Shown here piece after piece: positions 8,012 through 16,923 of a DNA stretch of 46,116 nt (position 1 is its first letter; each line of letters opens with the position of its first letter). The notes beneath the pieces are model-generated. The model saw only the letters and a program-made list of their open reading frames with translations, was not told the origin of the DNA and searched no databases. The DNA comes from Nocardioidaceae bacterium. GTDB taxonomy: Bacteria; Actinomycetota; Actinomycetes; Propionibacteriales; Nocardioidaceae. The stretch is taken from positions 62,281 through 108,396 of the forward strand of contig JAUJOO010000002.1 of assembly GCA_030447585.1 (NCBI GenBank), in the 5' to 3' direction. The position numbers and the translations under genes were made by a program.

Positions 8012-10627
8012 ATGACCGACACCCTCGACAGCCGCGCTCCTGACACGCCGACCGCCCCCCCGCGTGCGGTCGTCGTACCGGAGAAACCGGCACTCGAGGG
8101 GCTCGAGGACAAGTGGTCACAGGTGTGGGAGGAGAGTCAGGTCTACGCCTTCGACCGGACAAAGTCGCGCGACGAGGTGTACGCCATCGACACGCCTCCC
8201 CCGACGGTGTCTGGGTCTTTGCATGTCGGCAGCGTCAGCTCCTACACGCACACCGACCTGATCGCGCGCTACCAGCGGATGCGCGGTAAAGAGGTCTTCT
8301 ACCCCATGGGGTGGGACGACAACGGCCTGCCGACCGAGCGGCGCGTGCAGAACTTCTTCGGCGTGCGCTGTGATCCGTCGGTACCTTACGACGCCGACTT
8401 CTCTCCCCCGGAGAAACCGGACGCCAAACGGCAGCTGCCGATCTCACGCGGCAACTTCATCGAGCTGTGCGCGCGCCTCACGGCCGAGGACGAAGTTGCG
8501 TTCGAGAACCTGTGGCGCCGGCTCGGCCTCTCAGTCGACTGGTCGTACCTGTACACGACCATCAGCGGCGACAGCCGGACTGCATCTCAGCGCGCCTTCC
8601 TGCGCAACCTCGCCCGTGGCGAGGCGTACCAGGCCGAGGCTCCCACGATGTGGGACGTGACGTTCCAGACCGCGGTGGCCCAGGCTGAGCTCGAGGCACG
8701 TGAGTACCCGGGCCACTTCTACCGGGTGGCGTTCCACGGCCCAGACCGCGCCGTCCACGTCGAGACCACTCGCCCGGAACTGATCGGCGCCTGTGTGGCG
8801 CTCATTGCGCACCCAGACGACGAGCGTTACCAGCCGCTATTCGGTACGACGGTTCGTACACCCGTCTTCGGCGTCGAGGTGCCGGTGCTGGCACACCCCG
8901 CCGCGGAACCTGACAAGGGCGCCGGTGTCGCGATGTGCTGCACGTTCGGCGACCTCACCGACGTGCAATGGTGGCGCGAGCTGCAGTTGCCGGTCAGGGT
9001 GATTATCGGTCGCGACGGCCGCATACTGCGAGACACACCGGACTGGCTGACCGACAAACCGGCCGCGTCGGTCTATCGGCAGCTGGCCGGCAAGACCGTG
9101 TTCGGCGCCCGCGAGGCCATGGTCGCCCTGGTGCGAGAATCCGGTGACCTCGACGGCGAGCCGAAACCGACCCAGCGGATGGCGAACTTCTATGAGAACG
9201 GCGACAAGCCGCTGGAGATCGTGGCGACCCGACAGTGGTACATCCGCAACGGTGGACGCGAGGAGGCCCTGCGAGAGGCGCTGCTGGCGCGCGGAAACCA
9301 GATCAGGTGGGTGCCCGCGTTCATGCGGCATCGGTACGTGAACTGGGTGACCGGCCTCAACGGCGACTGGCTCATCTCCCGGCAGCGGTACTTCGGTGTC
9401 CCGTTCCCCTGCTGGTACGCGCTGGATGCTCACTGTGAGCCCGACTACGCGCACCCGTTGGTCGCCTCCGAGGACCGGCTTCCCGTCGACCCGTCGTCCG
9501 ACACTCCCGACGGGTACGACGAGGTACAGCGTGGCCGCCCCGGCGGCTTCCTGGGCGACCCCGACGTCATGGACACCTGGGCAACCTCGTCGTTGACGCC
9601 CCAGATCGCCGGCGGTTGGGAGCGCGACCGTGACCTGTTCGAGCGGGTCTTCCCGATGGATCTGTGCACACACGCTCACGAGATCATCCGGACCTGGCTT
9701 TTTAGCCGAGTCGTGCGCGCGCACTTCGAGCATGACGTGACGCCGTGGACGCACGCGATGATCTCCGGTTTCGTGCTCGACCCCGACCGCAAGAAGATGT
9801 CCAAGTCGAAGGGCAACGCGACAACGCCCGCGGACCTGCTCGAGCGGTACGGCTCCGACGCGGTCCGATGGCGCGCCGCCATGTCGCGACCGGGGTTGGA
9901 CTCAGCGTTCGACGAGACGACGATGAAGGTCGGTCGCCGGCTGGCGATGAAGGTGCTCAATGCCTCCAAGTTCGTGCTGAGCATGGGCGCTGCCGAACTC
10001 GACACGATGTCGGTCACCGAGCCTCTCGACCTCGCGATGATCCGTCGGCTCCGACAGGTGATAGCCGAGGCGACCGAGGCGTTTGACGACTACGACTACA
10101 CCACGGCGCTCGAGACGACCGAACGGTTCTTCTGGACGTTCTGCGACGACTACGTCGAGCTCGTCAAGGAGCGGGCGTACGGCGCCCGAGGAGACTCGGC
10201 AGCCGCCTCCGCACGAACAGCGCTCACCGCCGCCCTGTCGGTGCAGCTGCGTCTGCTCGCACCGTTCCTCCCGTACGTCACCGAAGAGGTCTGGTCGTGG
10301 TTCCAGGAGGGGTCGATTCATCGCGCCGCCTGGCCCGCGCCTGACGTGGACCTACCAAGCGTCCCGCAGAACCCGGGGCTGCTCATCGCGGTCGCCGAGG
10401 CGCTCGCCGGCATACGCGGAGCCAAGTCGGTGGCGAAGGTGTCGATGCGCACCGAGGTGAGTACGGCGACCATCACCGGCCCTGCCGACCGGCTCCCCTT
10501 GGTCGAGCGCGGTCTGGACGACCTTCGGGCCGCCGGCCGCATCACCGGCGATGTGTCGCTCACGCAGGCTGAGACCCAGGGTGGTCGCATCGCCGTCACG
10601 GTCGAGCTGCTAGCCCCTGACGCCTGA
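8012..10627 (+). CDS. valS: Valine--tRNA ligase, archaeal-like type
   Basis: Class I synthetase that charges tRNA-Val and edits misacylated threonine. The 871-residue protein begins its catalytic domain with [14 protein letters not shown] (HIGH-equivalent at residues 71-74), has the editing domain with [13 protein letters not shown] near residue 255 and KMSKS at residues 595-599, then the anticodon-binding helical domain. The PTVSG signature and the segment [19 protein letters not shown] resemble the archaeal/rickettsial ValRS type rather than the common bacterial one, whose usual site between clpX and folC is interrupted in this genome. The last position of HIGH is serine (HVGS). A terminator follows the gene. 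Confidence 0.95.
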   Translation: MTDTLDSRAPDTPTAPPRAVVVPEKPALEGLEDKWSQVWEESQVYAFDRTKSRDEVYAIDTPPPTVSGSLHVGSVSSYTHTDLIARYQRMRGKEVFYPMGWDDNGLPTERRVQNFFGVRCDPSVPYDADFSPPEKPDAKRQLPISRGNFIELCARLTAEDEVAFENLWRRLGLSVDWSYLYTTISGDSRTASQRAFLRNLARGEAYQAEAPTMWDVTFQTAVAQAELEAREYPGHFYRVAFHGPDRAVHVETTRPELIGACVALIAHPDDERYQPLFGTTVRTPVFGVEVPVLAHPAAEPDKGAGVAMCCTFGDLTDVQWWRELQLPVRVIIGRDGRILRDTPDWLTDKPAASVYRQLAGKTVFGAREAMVALVRESGDLDGEPKPTQRMANFYENGDKPLEIVATRQWYIRNGGREEALREALLARGNQIRWVPAFMRHRYVNWVTGLNGDWLISRQRYFGVPFPCWYALDAHCEPDYAHPLVASEDRLPVDPSSDTPDGYDEVQRGRPGGFLGDPDVMDTWATSSLTPQIAGGWERDRDLFERVFPMDLCTHAHEIIRTWLFSRVVRAHFEHDVTPWTHAMISGFVLDPDRKKMSKSKGNATTPADLLERYGSDAVRWRAAMSRPGLDSAFDETTMKVGRRLAMKVLNASKFVLSMGAAELDTMSVTEPLDLAMIRRLRQVIAEATEAFDDYDYTTALETTERFFWTFCDDYVELVKERAYGARGDSAAASARTALTAALSVQLRLLAPFLPYVTEEVWSWFQEGSIHRAAWPAPDVDLPSVPQNPGLLIAVAEALAGIRGAKSVAKVSMRTEVSTATITGPADRLPLVERGLDDLRAAGRITGDVSLTQAETQGGRIAVTVELLAPDA

Positions 10628-10690
10628 CTGTCCCGATGAGTTGGTCGCTTGAAGTCGCGGGCCTGAGCGGATCAGTGCCAACCTCCCTCG

Positions 10691-10709
10691 GCCGCTCCGT
10701 GCGGGCGGC
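10691..10709 (+). terminator. Intrinsic terminator of valS
   Basis: GCCGCTC-cgtgc-GGGCGGC hairpin (7 bp with one G-U pair) followed by TTCTT, about 65 bases after the valS stop. Confidence 0.6.
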
Positions 10710-10739
10710 TTCTTCGGAGCCGCTCACTGATGGTTCACT

Positions 10740-11186
10740 GTGAGCGTGCCGCTCACTGGTGAGTACGAGCCGAGCCCGTCCGCGCCGGTGCGAGAGCGGG
10801 TCGAGGAGTACGAGGGTTCCGGCGGCACCGCAGGAACGACGATGCGCGGCTTGCCCGTCGTCATCTTGACGAGTAGGGGCGCCAAGTCCGGCAAGCTGCG
10901 CAAGACGCCCCTGATGCGGGTGGAGCACAACGGCAACTATGCCGTGGTCGCCTCGCTGGGCGGGGCACCGCAGCACCCCGTCTGGTACTACAACCTCGTC
11001 GCTCATCCGCAGGTCGAGCTGCAGGACGGACCGGTCAAGCAGGACATGGTCGCTCGCGAGGTGACCGGGGACGAGAAGGCGCAGTGGTGGGACCGGGCCG
11101 TCGCTGCCTTTGCGGACTACGCCGACTACCAGCGCAAGACCCAGCGCGAGATCCCCGTGTTCGTGCTGGAGCCCGTTACCTCCTGA
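10740..11186 (+). CDS. Deazaflavin (F420)-dependent nitroreductase family protein
   Basis: Small split-beta-barrel protein of 148 residues, like mycobacterial Ddn. Diagnostic parts are the [22 protein letters not shown] stretch in two pieces (near residues 40-60: VILTSRG and SGKLRKTPL), the [12 protein letters not shown] segment and [13 protein letters not shown]. These proteins bind F420 and reduce quinones or nitro compounds in mycobacteria; the physiological substrate here is unknown. GTG is the likely start; no strong ribosome site is visible. It stands alone between the valS terminator and the TlpA gene. Confidence 0.85.
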   Translation: MSVPLTGEYEPSPSAPVRERVEEYEGSGGTAGTTMRGLPVVILTSRGAKSGKLRKTPLMRVEHNGNYAVVASLGGAPQHPVWYYNLVAHPQVELQDGPVKQDMVAREVTGDEKAQWWDRAVAAFADYADYQRKTQREIPVFVLEPVTS

Positions 11187-11310
11187 CGCTGCCGGGGACC
11201 GCATCGCAGCGCTTCACACTCCTGCGGGCGAAATCGAGACCAGGACCGGCGTCAGCGGACCGTAAGGTGGATCGCGTTCAACGGCTAGGCGCAGGAGTCA
11301 GGATGGAGGC

Positions 11311-11913
11311 ATGACGTCACGACGCCGCTATGCCGTGCTGCTCGTTCTCATGTTCGCCGCGGTGCTGGCCGGCTGCTCCGACCAGGCCGACCCTGACCCC
11401 TCGGCTGGTCGGCAGTCTGAACCGTCGACTACGTCAACGCCCCCAGCAGAATCCCCCGGCCCGAAGCCGCAGGCGTCTGTCGAGCCCTCGAGCGGTCCTG
11501 CGGCAGACGTCGAGGTGCCCGAAGTTCTGCGGTTCGAGGCCTCGACTCTGGACGGCTCTGCGTTCGACGGCGGCAGCCTGGCAGGCAAGCCGACCGTCTT
11601 CTGGTTCTGGGCCCCCTGGTGCACCGTCTGCCTCAGTCAGGTGCCGGAGGTTGAGGGGGTCGCCGAGGAGTACGCCGGCGACGTCAACGTGGTGGGGGTC
11701 GGTGGACTCGATTCGGAGTCGGCCATCGAGGACTTCGCCGCCGACCTCGACGGCATGGTTTTGCTCGCCGACGACGGCACCCTCTGGCAGCGGTTCGGCA
11801 TAACGGAGCAGAGCTCGTTCGTCATCCTCGACGCGAACGGTCAGGAGGTCGCACGATCCGGCTACGACGGCGAGCTCGACGTGTCCGCCGAGGTCGCCGG
11901 GTTGCTGGACTGA
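11311..11913 (+). CDS. TlpA/thioredoxin-family lipoprotein
   Basis: Extracytoplasmic thiol-disulfide protein of 200 residues. The lipoprotein signal ends in LAGC (Cys22), then a Ser/Pro/Thr-rich tether (residues 23-68), then a thioredoxin fold with the active site WAPWCTVC (Cys104 and Cys107). It resembles the MPT53/DsbE-like secreted thioredoxins. The GGAGG before the ATG supports the start. The next gene, a CcdA-type transporter, begins one base after the stop, so the pair probably forms an electron-delivery module in which CcdA reduces this lipoprotein. Confidence 0.9.
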   Translation: MTSRRRYAVLLVLMFAAVLAGCSDQADPDPSAGRQSEPSTTSTPPAESPGPKPQASVEPSSGPAADVEVPEVLRFEASTLDGSAFDGGSLAGKPTVFWFWAPWCTVCLSQVPEVEGVAEEYAGDVNVVGVGGLDSESAIEDFAADLDGMVLLADDGTLWQRFGITEQSSFVILDANGQEVARSGYDGELDVSAEVAGLLD

Positions 11914-11914
11914 T

Positions 11915-12775
11915 ATGCAGGAGGGCCTGCTCGCGCTCGCCTTAGGAGCGGGCATGCTCGCGGCAGTCAACCCCTGTGGGTTCGCGCTCCTGCCGGCGTA
12001 CCTGTCGCTGCTCATCGTCAGCGACGCCGATCCCGGCCGCAGCGCCGCCTTGGTCCGCGCGTTGATTTTGACCGGCGCGATGACCGTAGGCTTCGTCGCG
12101 GTATTCGGCACCTTCGGTCTGGTGATCTCCCCGGCGGCGTCGTCCCTGCAGCAGTACCTTCCGTGGATCACGATCGGCATCGGCCTGCTGGTCGCCGTTG
12201 CCGGGCTGTGGCTCCTCGTCGGCCGGGCCCTGCCGACGCTCGGCTGGCGCCCACGGGGGCCAGAGCTGCGGCGCTCGTTGCCGGCGATGGTGGGGTTCGG
12301 AGCGTCGTACGCGGTGGCCTCGCTGACCTGCACCGTTGCGCCGTTCCTTGCCCTCGTCGTGACGAGCTTCCGGACGGGCTCGACGTGGAACGGCGTCCAG
12401 CTGTTCACCGCGTACGCCGTCGGGATGGGCCTGGTCGTCGGGACAGCCGCAGTTGCCGTCGCCCTCGCGAACGCCTCGTTGGTCGCCCGGATGCGGCGAA
12501 CCGGCAGGTGGGTGCCGCGGTTCGCCGGTGCGTTGTTGCTGTTCAGCGGCGGATATGTCGCGTACTACGGCTGGTGGGAGATCCGGGTGTTCAACGGCGG
12601 TGGTGTCGACGACCCGGTGATATCCCGCGCCCGAGACATCCAACAGTATGCCGCCCAGCTCGTCGGCCGGCTGGGGCCGGCGGGCGTGACCGCGATCCTC
12701 CTCGGGCTGGCTGTGGTTTCGCTGGCGCTGCGAGCGCGACGGCGCCGCCAACAGCGCCACGAGCCGGCGACGTAG
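11915..12775 (+). CDS. CcdA/DsbD-family thiol reductant transporter
   Basis: Polytopic membrane protein (286 residues, six to seven helices) that carries reducing equivalents across the membrane. The two family cysteines are visible: NPCGF in helix 1 (Cys21) and SLTCTVAPF in helix 4 (Cys139). The C-terminus is basic (RARRRRQQR). It starts 1 base after the thioredoxin lipoprotein gene, implying one transcript. It may serve cytochrome c maturation or more general extracytoplasmic thiol reduction; no other cytochrome biogenesis genes are nearby. Confidence 0.9.
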   Translation: MQEGLLALALGAGMLAAVNPCGFALLPAYLSLLIVSDADPGRSAALVRALILTGAMTVGFVAVFGTFGLVISPAASSLQQYLPWITIGIGLLVAVAGLWLLVGRALPTLGWRPRGPELRRSLPAMVGFGASYAVASLTCTVAPFLALVVTSFRTGSTWNGVQLFTAYAVGMGLVVGTAAVAVALANASLVARMRRTGRWVPRFAGALLLFSGGYVAYYGWWEIRVFNGGGVDDPVISRARDIQQYAAQLVGRLGPAGVTAILLGLAVVSLALRARRRRQQRHEPAT

Positions 12776-12778
12776 GCT
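12773..12778 (+). promoter_or_regulatory. Leaderless -10 box of the polyketide synthase operon
   Basis: TAGGCT, overlapping the TAG stop codon of the CcdA gene, lies 6 nt from the GTG at 12785. This gives the operon its own start point although the genes are nearly contiguous. Confidence 0.5.
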
Positions 12779-12784
12779 CTCTGC

Positions 12785-13837
12785 GTGACCCGCATCGTCG
12801 CCGTCTACCCGGCCCTGCCCCCTCACCGGTACGACCAGCGGGAGATCACCGAACGGTTCGCGGACCTGTGCCTCGGCGGCAGCGACAAGCAAGCATTGCT
12901 TCGTCGACTGCACTCGAGCGCCTCGGTGACCACGCGTCACCTGGCCCTGCCGATCGAGAACTATGCGACACTCGGCGACTTCGGCGCGGCCAATGACGCC
13001 TTCATCGAGTCAGCGATCGAGCTCGGCAGCCAGGCGATCCTCGGTGCCCTGCACCAAGCCGGACTGGGCCCAGCCGACGTCGACCTGGTCATCTCCACGA
13101 CAGTGACCGGCGCGGCGGTGCCTTCCATCGAGGCCCGCATCGCGACGGCAATCGGCATGCGACCCGACGTCCGCCGGGTGCCGCTGTTCGGCCTCGGTTG
13201 CGTCGCGGGGGCGTCAGGTGTCGCACGGCTCCATGACTTCCTACGTGGATCACCTGACGGGGTAGGTGTGCTGCTGTCGGTGGAGCTTTGCTCCCTGACC
13301 CTGCAGCGCGACGACCCCTCGACCGCAAACCTGGTGGCCAGCGGCCTCTTCGGCGATGGTGCAGCCGCCGTGGTCGCGGTGGGGTCCGCGCACCCGGCGG
13401 CCGGCGTCGAGATTGTCGACAGCGTGTCCCACCTCTACCCCGGCTCGGGGCGCGCCATGGGATGGGACATCGGCGCCTCGGGGCTGAAGATCGTGCTCGG
13501 CGCTGAGGTTCCGGACCTGGTCAGCGAGTACCTCGGTGAGGACGTCAACCAGTTCCTCAAGGTGCACGACCTGGAGACCACCGACATCGCGGGCTGGGTG
13601 GCGCATCCTGGGGGGCCCAAGGTCCTCGTGGCCATGCAGGAGGCGCTGGGGTTGTCGGCGTACGACCTGGAGCTGACCTGGCGTTCGCTTGCGCGGATCG
13701 GCAACTTGTCCTCGGCATCTGTCCTGCACGTGCTACGCGACACGCTGGACCAGCGCAGGCCACCCCCAGGGTCGCCAGGTCTGCTGCTCGCGATGGGCCC
13801 CGGGTTCTGCTCGGAGCTTGTCTTGTTGCGATGGTGA
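12785..13837 (+). CDS. Type III polyketide synthase (chalcone/stilbene synthase family)
   Basis: Homodimeric thiolase-fold enzyme that extends an acyl-CoA starter with malonyl-CoA and cyclises the chain. The 350 residues contain the full catalytic triad: Cys139 (FGLGCVAGA), His274 (VAHPGGPKVL) and Asn307 (RIGNLSSAS). It is the first gene of a three-gene operon and overlaps the methyltransferase by 7 bases. With that methyltransferase and an FAD enzyme the set matches the srsABC-type arrangement for alkylresorcinol or phenolic lipid quinones; the starter here is inferred to be a long fatty acyl unit but is unproven. Confidence 0.93.
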   Translation: MTRIVAVYPALPPHRYDQREITERFADLCLGGSDKQALLRRLHSSASVTTRHLALPIENYATLGDFGAANDAFIESAIELGSQAILGALHQAGLGPADVDLVISTTVTGAAVPSIEARIATAIGMRPDVRRVPLFGLGCVAGASGVARLHDFLRGSPDGVGVLLSVELCSLTLQRDDPSTANLVASGLFGDGAAAVVAVGSAHPAAGVEIVDSVSHLYPGSGRAMGWDIGASGLKIVLGAEVPDLVSEYLGEDVNQFLKVHDLETTDIAGWVAHPGGPKVLVAMQEALGLSAYDLELTWRSLARIGNLSSASVLHVLRDTLDQRRPPPGSPGLLLAMGPGFCSELVLLRW

Positions 13838-14376
13838 CGGCGTACGTCGTCCTGCTCGTCGCCGTGGCCCTGGAACGGCTGGCGGAGCTGATCGTCTCCA
13901 CCCGGCACGCCGCGGCGATGCTCGCCCGGGGCGGCAAGGAGTACGGCGCCCGCCACTACCCGGCGATGGTCGTCCTGCACGCTGCGTTGCTCGTCGGCTG
14001 CCTGGTCGAGGTTGTCGTCGCCGACCGGCCGTTCGTGACTGCACTCGGTTGGCCGATGCTCGCTGTCGTCCTTGGCTCACAGGCGTTGCGGTGGTGGTGT
14101 ATCGCGACGCTGGGCGAGCAGTGGAACACCCGCGTGATCGTCAGTCCGGAGGTGCCGTTGGTGGCGAGCGGGCCGTACCGGTGGATGCGGCACCCGAACT
14201 ACGTCGCCGTGGTCGCGGAGGGTGCGGCGTTGCCGCTGGTGCACACGGCGTGGGTCACCGCGCTGGTCTTCACCGCGGCCAACGCGGCTCTGTTGACGGT
14301 GCGGATCCGGGTGGAGAACGCCGCCCTGTCGACGGCGCCCGCCGCCCGAGCCGCTGCTGACGGCCAGCATGTATGA
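13831..14376 (+). CDS. Isoprenylcysteine carboxyl methyltransferase (ICMT)-family membrane methyltransferase
   Basis: Integral membrane SAM-dependent methyltransferase of 181 residues with about four to five helices and the conserved SAM-binding C-terminal motif GPYRWMRHPNYVAV near residues 112-126. In bacteria this fold often O-methylates small lipophilic molecules and not prenyl proteins. It overlaps the polyketide synthase stop and the oxidoreductase start, so all three are translationally coupled. The likely substrate is the resorcinol or pyrone made by the upstream enzyme (inference from context). Confidence 0.88.
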   Translation: MVTAYVVLLVAVALERLAELIVSTRHAAAMLARGGKEYGARHYPAMVVLHAALLVGCLVEVVVADRPFVTALGWPMLAVVLGSQALRWWCIATLGEQWNTRVIVSPEVPLVASGPYRWMRHPNYVAVVAEGAALPLVHTAWVTALVFTAANAALLTVRIRVENAALSTAPAARAAADGQHV

Positions 14377-15448
14377 CCTGTTGGTGGCCGGAGGCGGGCC
14401 GGTCGGCCTGGCGACCGCGCTGTACGCCGAACGCGCCGGCCTGTCGGTCCTGGTCGCGGAGCCTCGACAGCACCCCGTGGACAAGGCGTGTGGGGAGGGG
14501 CTGATGCCGTGCGCGGTGAGCGCGCTGGCCGACCTCGGCGTACAACCGGCGGGTCGCCCATTTGTCGGCATCCGGTACACCGACGGGTCTCACAGCGCAA
14601 CAGCCCACTTCCGGGCGGGAAGCGGACTCGGCGTGCGCCGTACGACGCTCCAGGCATGTCTCGCCCAAGCGGTTGCCGAACGGGGAATCCCCGTCGTGAC
14701 CCGAGCAGTGGACGAGGTGATCCAGGATGGCGACGGTGTTCGTTGTGAGCCGCTGGAGGCGCGCTACCTGGCCGCTGCGGACGGCCTGCACTCGCCGACC
14801 AGGCGGCGGCTGGGCCTCGACGCCGGTAACCCGGGCGGACGGCTACCCGGGCCTGCTGATCGGCCCAGATCGGCGGGGCTTGGCGCCGGCGCGGTGGGCG
14901 GAGCGAGGTTCGGGCTGCGCCGCCACTTCCGGGTGGCACCGTGGACCGACTTCGTCGAGGTGCACTGGGGGGCAGATCTGGAGGCGTACATCACGCCGGT
15001 CGCCGACGACCTCGTCGGGGTGGCGTTGCTGACAAGCCGCCGCGAGCCGTTCGAGCTGCAGCTGCGACGGTTCCCGGCGCTGCTGGATCGGCTGCCGGCG
15101 CCGGCCGTCACGTCAACGAGGGGTGCAGGCCCGCTTCGCCAGCGCAGCAGCGCGCGGGTCCGCGGGCGCGTCCTGTTGGTCGGCGATGCGGCCGGGTACG
15201 TCGACGCGCTGACCGGTGAAGGCATTGCCGTTGGCCTGGCGTCGGCGAGAGCGCTCGTGGCTGCGGTGGTCGCTGACGACCCGGCGTCATACGACCGCGC
15301 CTGGCTGCGCGCCAGCCGACGCTACCGCTGGCTGACCGAGTCTCTGCTGTGGACGCAGCGCCGGGCCTCGACCCGAAAGTTGATCGTGCCGGCGGCGGAG
15401 CGCCTGCCACGGTTGTTCGCGGCGGCCGTCAACCAGCTCGCCCGCTAG
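14369..15448 (+). CDS. FAD-dependent oxidoreductase (aromatic hydroxylase / geranylgeranyl reductase-like)
   Basis: Class A flavoprotein of 359 residues. Visible motifs are the dinucleotide fold VAGGGPVGLATA (residues 7-18), an AADGLHSP segment (DG-type motif) near residue 135, and VLLVGDAAGYVDALTGEGI in the C-terminal third, which contacts FAD. It overlaps the methyltransferase gene by 8 bases. In the srs-type arrangement the equivalent enzyme hydroxylates the alkylresorcinol ring to a quinone precursor. A Gly/Pro/Ala-rich stretch around residues 152-180 looks like an insertion, encoded by GC-rich sequence at about 14820-14905. Confidence 0.88.
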   Translation: MYDLLVAGGGPVGLATALYAERAGLSVLVAEPRQHPVDKACGEGLMPCAVSALADLGVQPAGRPFVGIRYTDGSHSATAHFRAGSGLGVRRTTLQACLAQAVAERGIPVVTRAVDEVIQDGDGVRCEPLEARYLAAADGLHSPTRRRLGLDAGNPGGRLPGPADRPRSAGLGAGAVGGARFGLRRHFRVAPWTDFVEVHWGADLEAYITPVADDLVGVALLTSRREPFELQLRRFPALLDRLPAPAVTSTRGAGPLRQRSSARVRGRVLLVGDAAGYVDALTGEGIAVGLASARALVAAVVADDPASYDRAWLRASRRYRWLTESLLWTQRRASTRKLIVPAAERLPRLFAAAVNQLAR

Positions 15449-15456
15449 CGAGAATC

Positions 15457-15493
15457 TGCCTCGTTCCAACGCAGCTGCCCTGTCTACGAGGCA
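15457..15493. terminator. Bidirectional hairpin between convergent oxidoreductase and clpX genes
   Basis: Perfect 8-bp inverted repeat TGCCTCGT (15457-15464) and ACGAGGCA (15486-15493) with a 21-nt loop that itself contains the palindrome GCAGCTGC. No T-run follows on either strand. Confidence 0.4.
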
Positions 15494-15530
15494 AAGGGGG
15501 AGGCGCCGTCCCGTTGAAGGAGCGGACAGA

Positions 15531-16817
15531 TCATGCGGACTTCTTCTTCTTGGCGGGCTCCTGGCGCGGCACCAAGGTCGGGTTGACGTTGTCGCAGACG
15601 ACTTCCCTCGTCACGACCACCTTGGCGATGTCCTCGCGGCTCGGCACGTCGTACATGACGTTGAGCAGGACCTCCTCGAGGATGGCGCGCAGACCCCGAG
15701 CGCCGGTGCCACGCAGCATTGCCTGGTCGGCGATCGCCTCGATCGCGTCCTGGCTGAACTCAAGGTCGACACTGTCGAGCTCGAACAACTTCTGGTACTG
15801 CTTGGTGAGCGCGTTACGCGGCTCGTTGAGGATGCGGATGAGGTCGTCTCGCTGGAGCTTGTCGACGGTGGCGATCACCGGGAGACGCCCGACGAACTCG
15901 GGGATCAGACCGAACTTCAGCAGATCCTCTGGGCGCACCTCGGCGTAGAGCGTGTCGATGTCGGCGTCGTCGTGGGTCCGCAGCTCGTTGCTGAACCCGA
16001 GCGACTTCTTGCCGGCCCGCTGCTCGATGATGTGCTCGAGGCCCGCAAACGCGCCTCCGACGATGAACAAGATGTTGGTGGTGTCGATCTGGATGAACTC
16101 CTGGTGCGGGTGTTTGCGTCCCCCTTGGGGAGGCACCGAGGCGGTCGTCCCCTCGAGAATCTTGAGCAGCGCCTGCTGCACTCCCTCGCCGGAGACGTCT
16201 CGGGTGATGGACGGGTTCTCCGACTTGCGAGCGACCTTGTCGACCTCGTCGATGTAGATGATGCCGGTCTCTGCCTTCTTGACGTCGTAGTCGGCCGCCT
16301 GGATGAGCTTCAGGAGGATGTTCTCGACGTCCTCGCCGACGTAGCCCGCCTCGGTGAGCGCGGTCGCGTCAGCAATGGCGAACGGCACGTTGAGCATCCG
16401 AGCCAGCGTCTGAGCCAGGTAGGTCTTCCCGCAACCGGTCGGGCCGATCATCAAGATGTTGGATTTCGCGAGCTCGACGTTGTCGTCCTTGCCGCTCCGG
16501 CTCTGCAGCGGGGTCGCAGCACCCGCCTGGACCCGCTTGTAATGGTTGTAGACGGCCACCGCCAGAGACTTCTTGGCCGGATCCTGCCCGATGACGTAGC
16601 CGTTGAGGAACTCGTAGACCTCCCTCGGCTTGGGGAGCTCCTCGAGACCCTGCTCAGTGGTCTCGGAAAGCTCTTCCTCGATGATCTCGTTGCAAAGGTC
16701 GATGCACTCGTCGCAGATGTAGACACCGGGGCCGGCGATGAGCTTCTTGACCTGTTTTTGGCTCTTGCCGCAAAAAGAGCACTTCAGCAGGTCTGCGCCG
16801 TCACCAATGCGTGCCAC
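15531..16817 (-). CDS. clpX: ATP-dependent Clp protease ATP-binding subunit ClpX
   Basis: AAA+ unfoldase that feeds substrates to ClpP1P2. The 428 residues show the N-terminal zinc domain (Cys13, Cys16, Cys35, Cys38), Walker A GPTGCGKT (residues 125-132), Walker [10 protein letters not shown] (186-194) and the ClpP-docking loop in the large AAA domain. The C-terminus is lysine-rich (AKKKKSA). The GTG start at 16815-16817 follows a GGAGGAG ribosome site. It is separated from clpP2 by 106 bases holding two hairpins, so it is probably transcribed at least partly on its own. Confidence 0.98.
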   Translation of the reverse strand: MARIGDGADLLKCSFCGKSQKQVKKLIAGPGVYICDECIDLCNEIIEEELSETTEQGLEELPKPREVYEFLNGYVIGQDPAKKSLAVAVYNHYKRVQAGAATPLQSRSGKDDNVELAKSNILMIGPTGCGKTYLAQTLARMLNVPFAIADATALTEAGYVGEDVENILLKLIQAADYDVKKAETGIIYIDEVDKVARKSENPSITRDVSGEGVQQALLKILEGTTASVPPQGGRKHPHQEFIQIDTTNILFIVGGAFAGLEHIIEQRAGKKSLGFSNELRTHDDADIDTLYAEVRPEDLLKFGLIPEFVGRLPVIATVDKLQRDDLIRILNEPRNALTKQYQKLFELDSVDLEFSQDAIEAIADQAMLRGTGARGLRAILEEVLLNVMYDVPSREDIAKVVVTREVVCDNVNPTLVPRQEPAKKKKSA

Positions 16818-16854
16818 CTGCGACGTCTCCTCCGCTAGTCGGGACCAGTTCGTT

Positions 16855-16909
16855 GATCACCACGACGGTGATCCCATGTGTTGACCGTACCGGTCGGCCC
16901 GGTCAACAC
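16855..16909 (-). terminator. Two strong hairpins between clpP2 and clpX
   Basis: A 10-bp perfect inverted repeat (GTGTTGACCG 16878-16887 with CGGTCAACAC 16900-16909) is followed on the minus strand by a 7-bp one (GATCACC 16855-16861 with GGTGATC 16867-16873). There is no U-run, as is common for actinobacterial terminators. It could terminate or attenuate clpP1P2 transcription before clpX, or be an operator. Confidence 0.5.
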
Positions 16910-16923
16910 GCGGCATCTTCGGG

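Noticed and set aside
8837-9754. 305-codon minus-strand open frame inside valS
   Set aside because: Antisense shadow of a GC-rich gene; no ribosome site, no family features, and the plus-strand valS is certain.
11434-12408. 324-codon minus-strand open frame across the TlpA and CcdA genes
   Set aside because: Composition is that of an antisense shadow (Arg/Pro/Ala-rich), and both plus-strand genes have clear active-site motifs.
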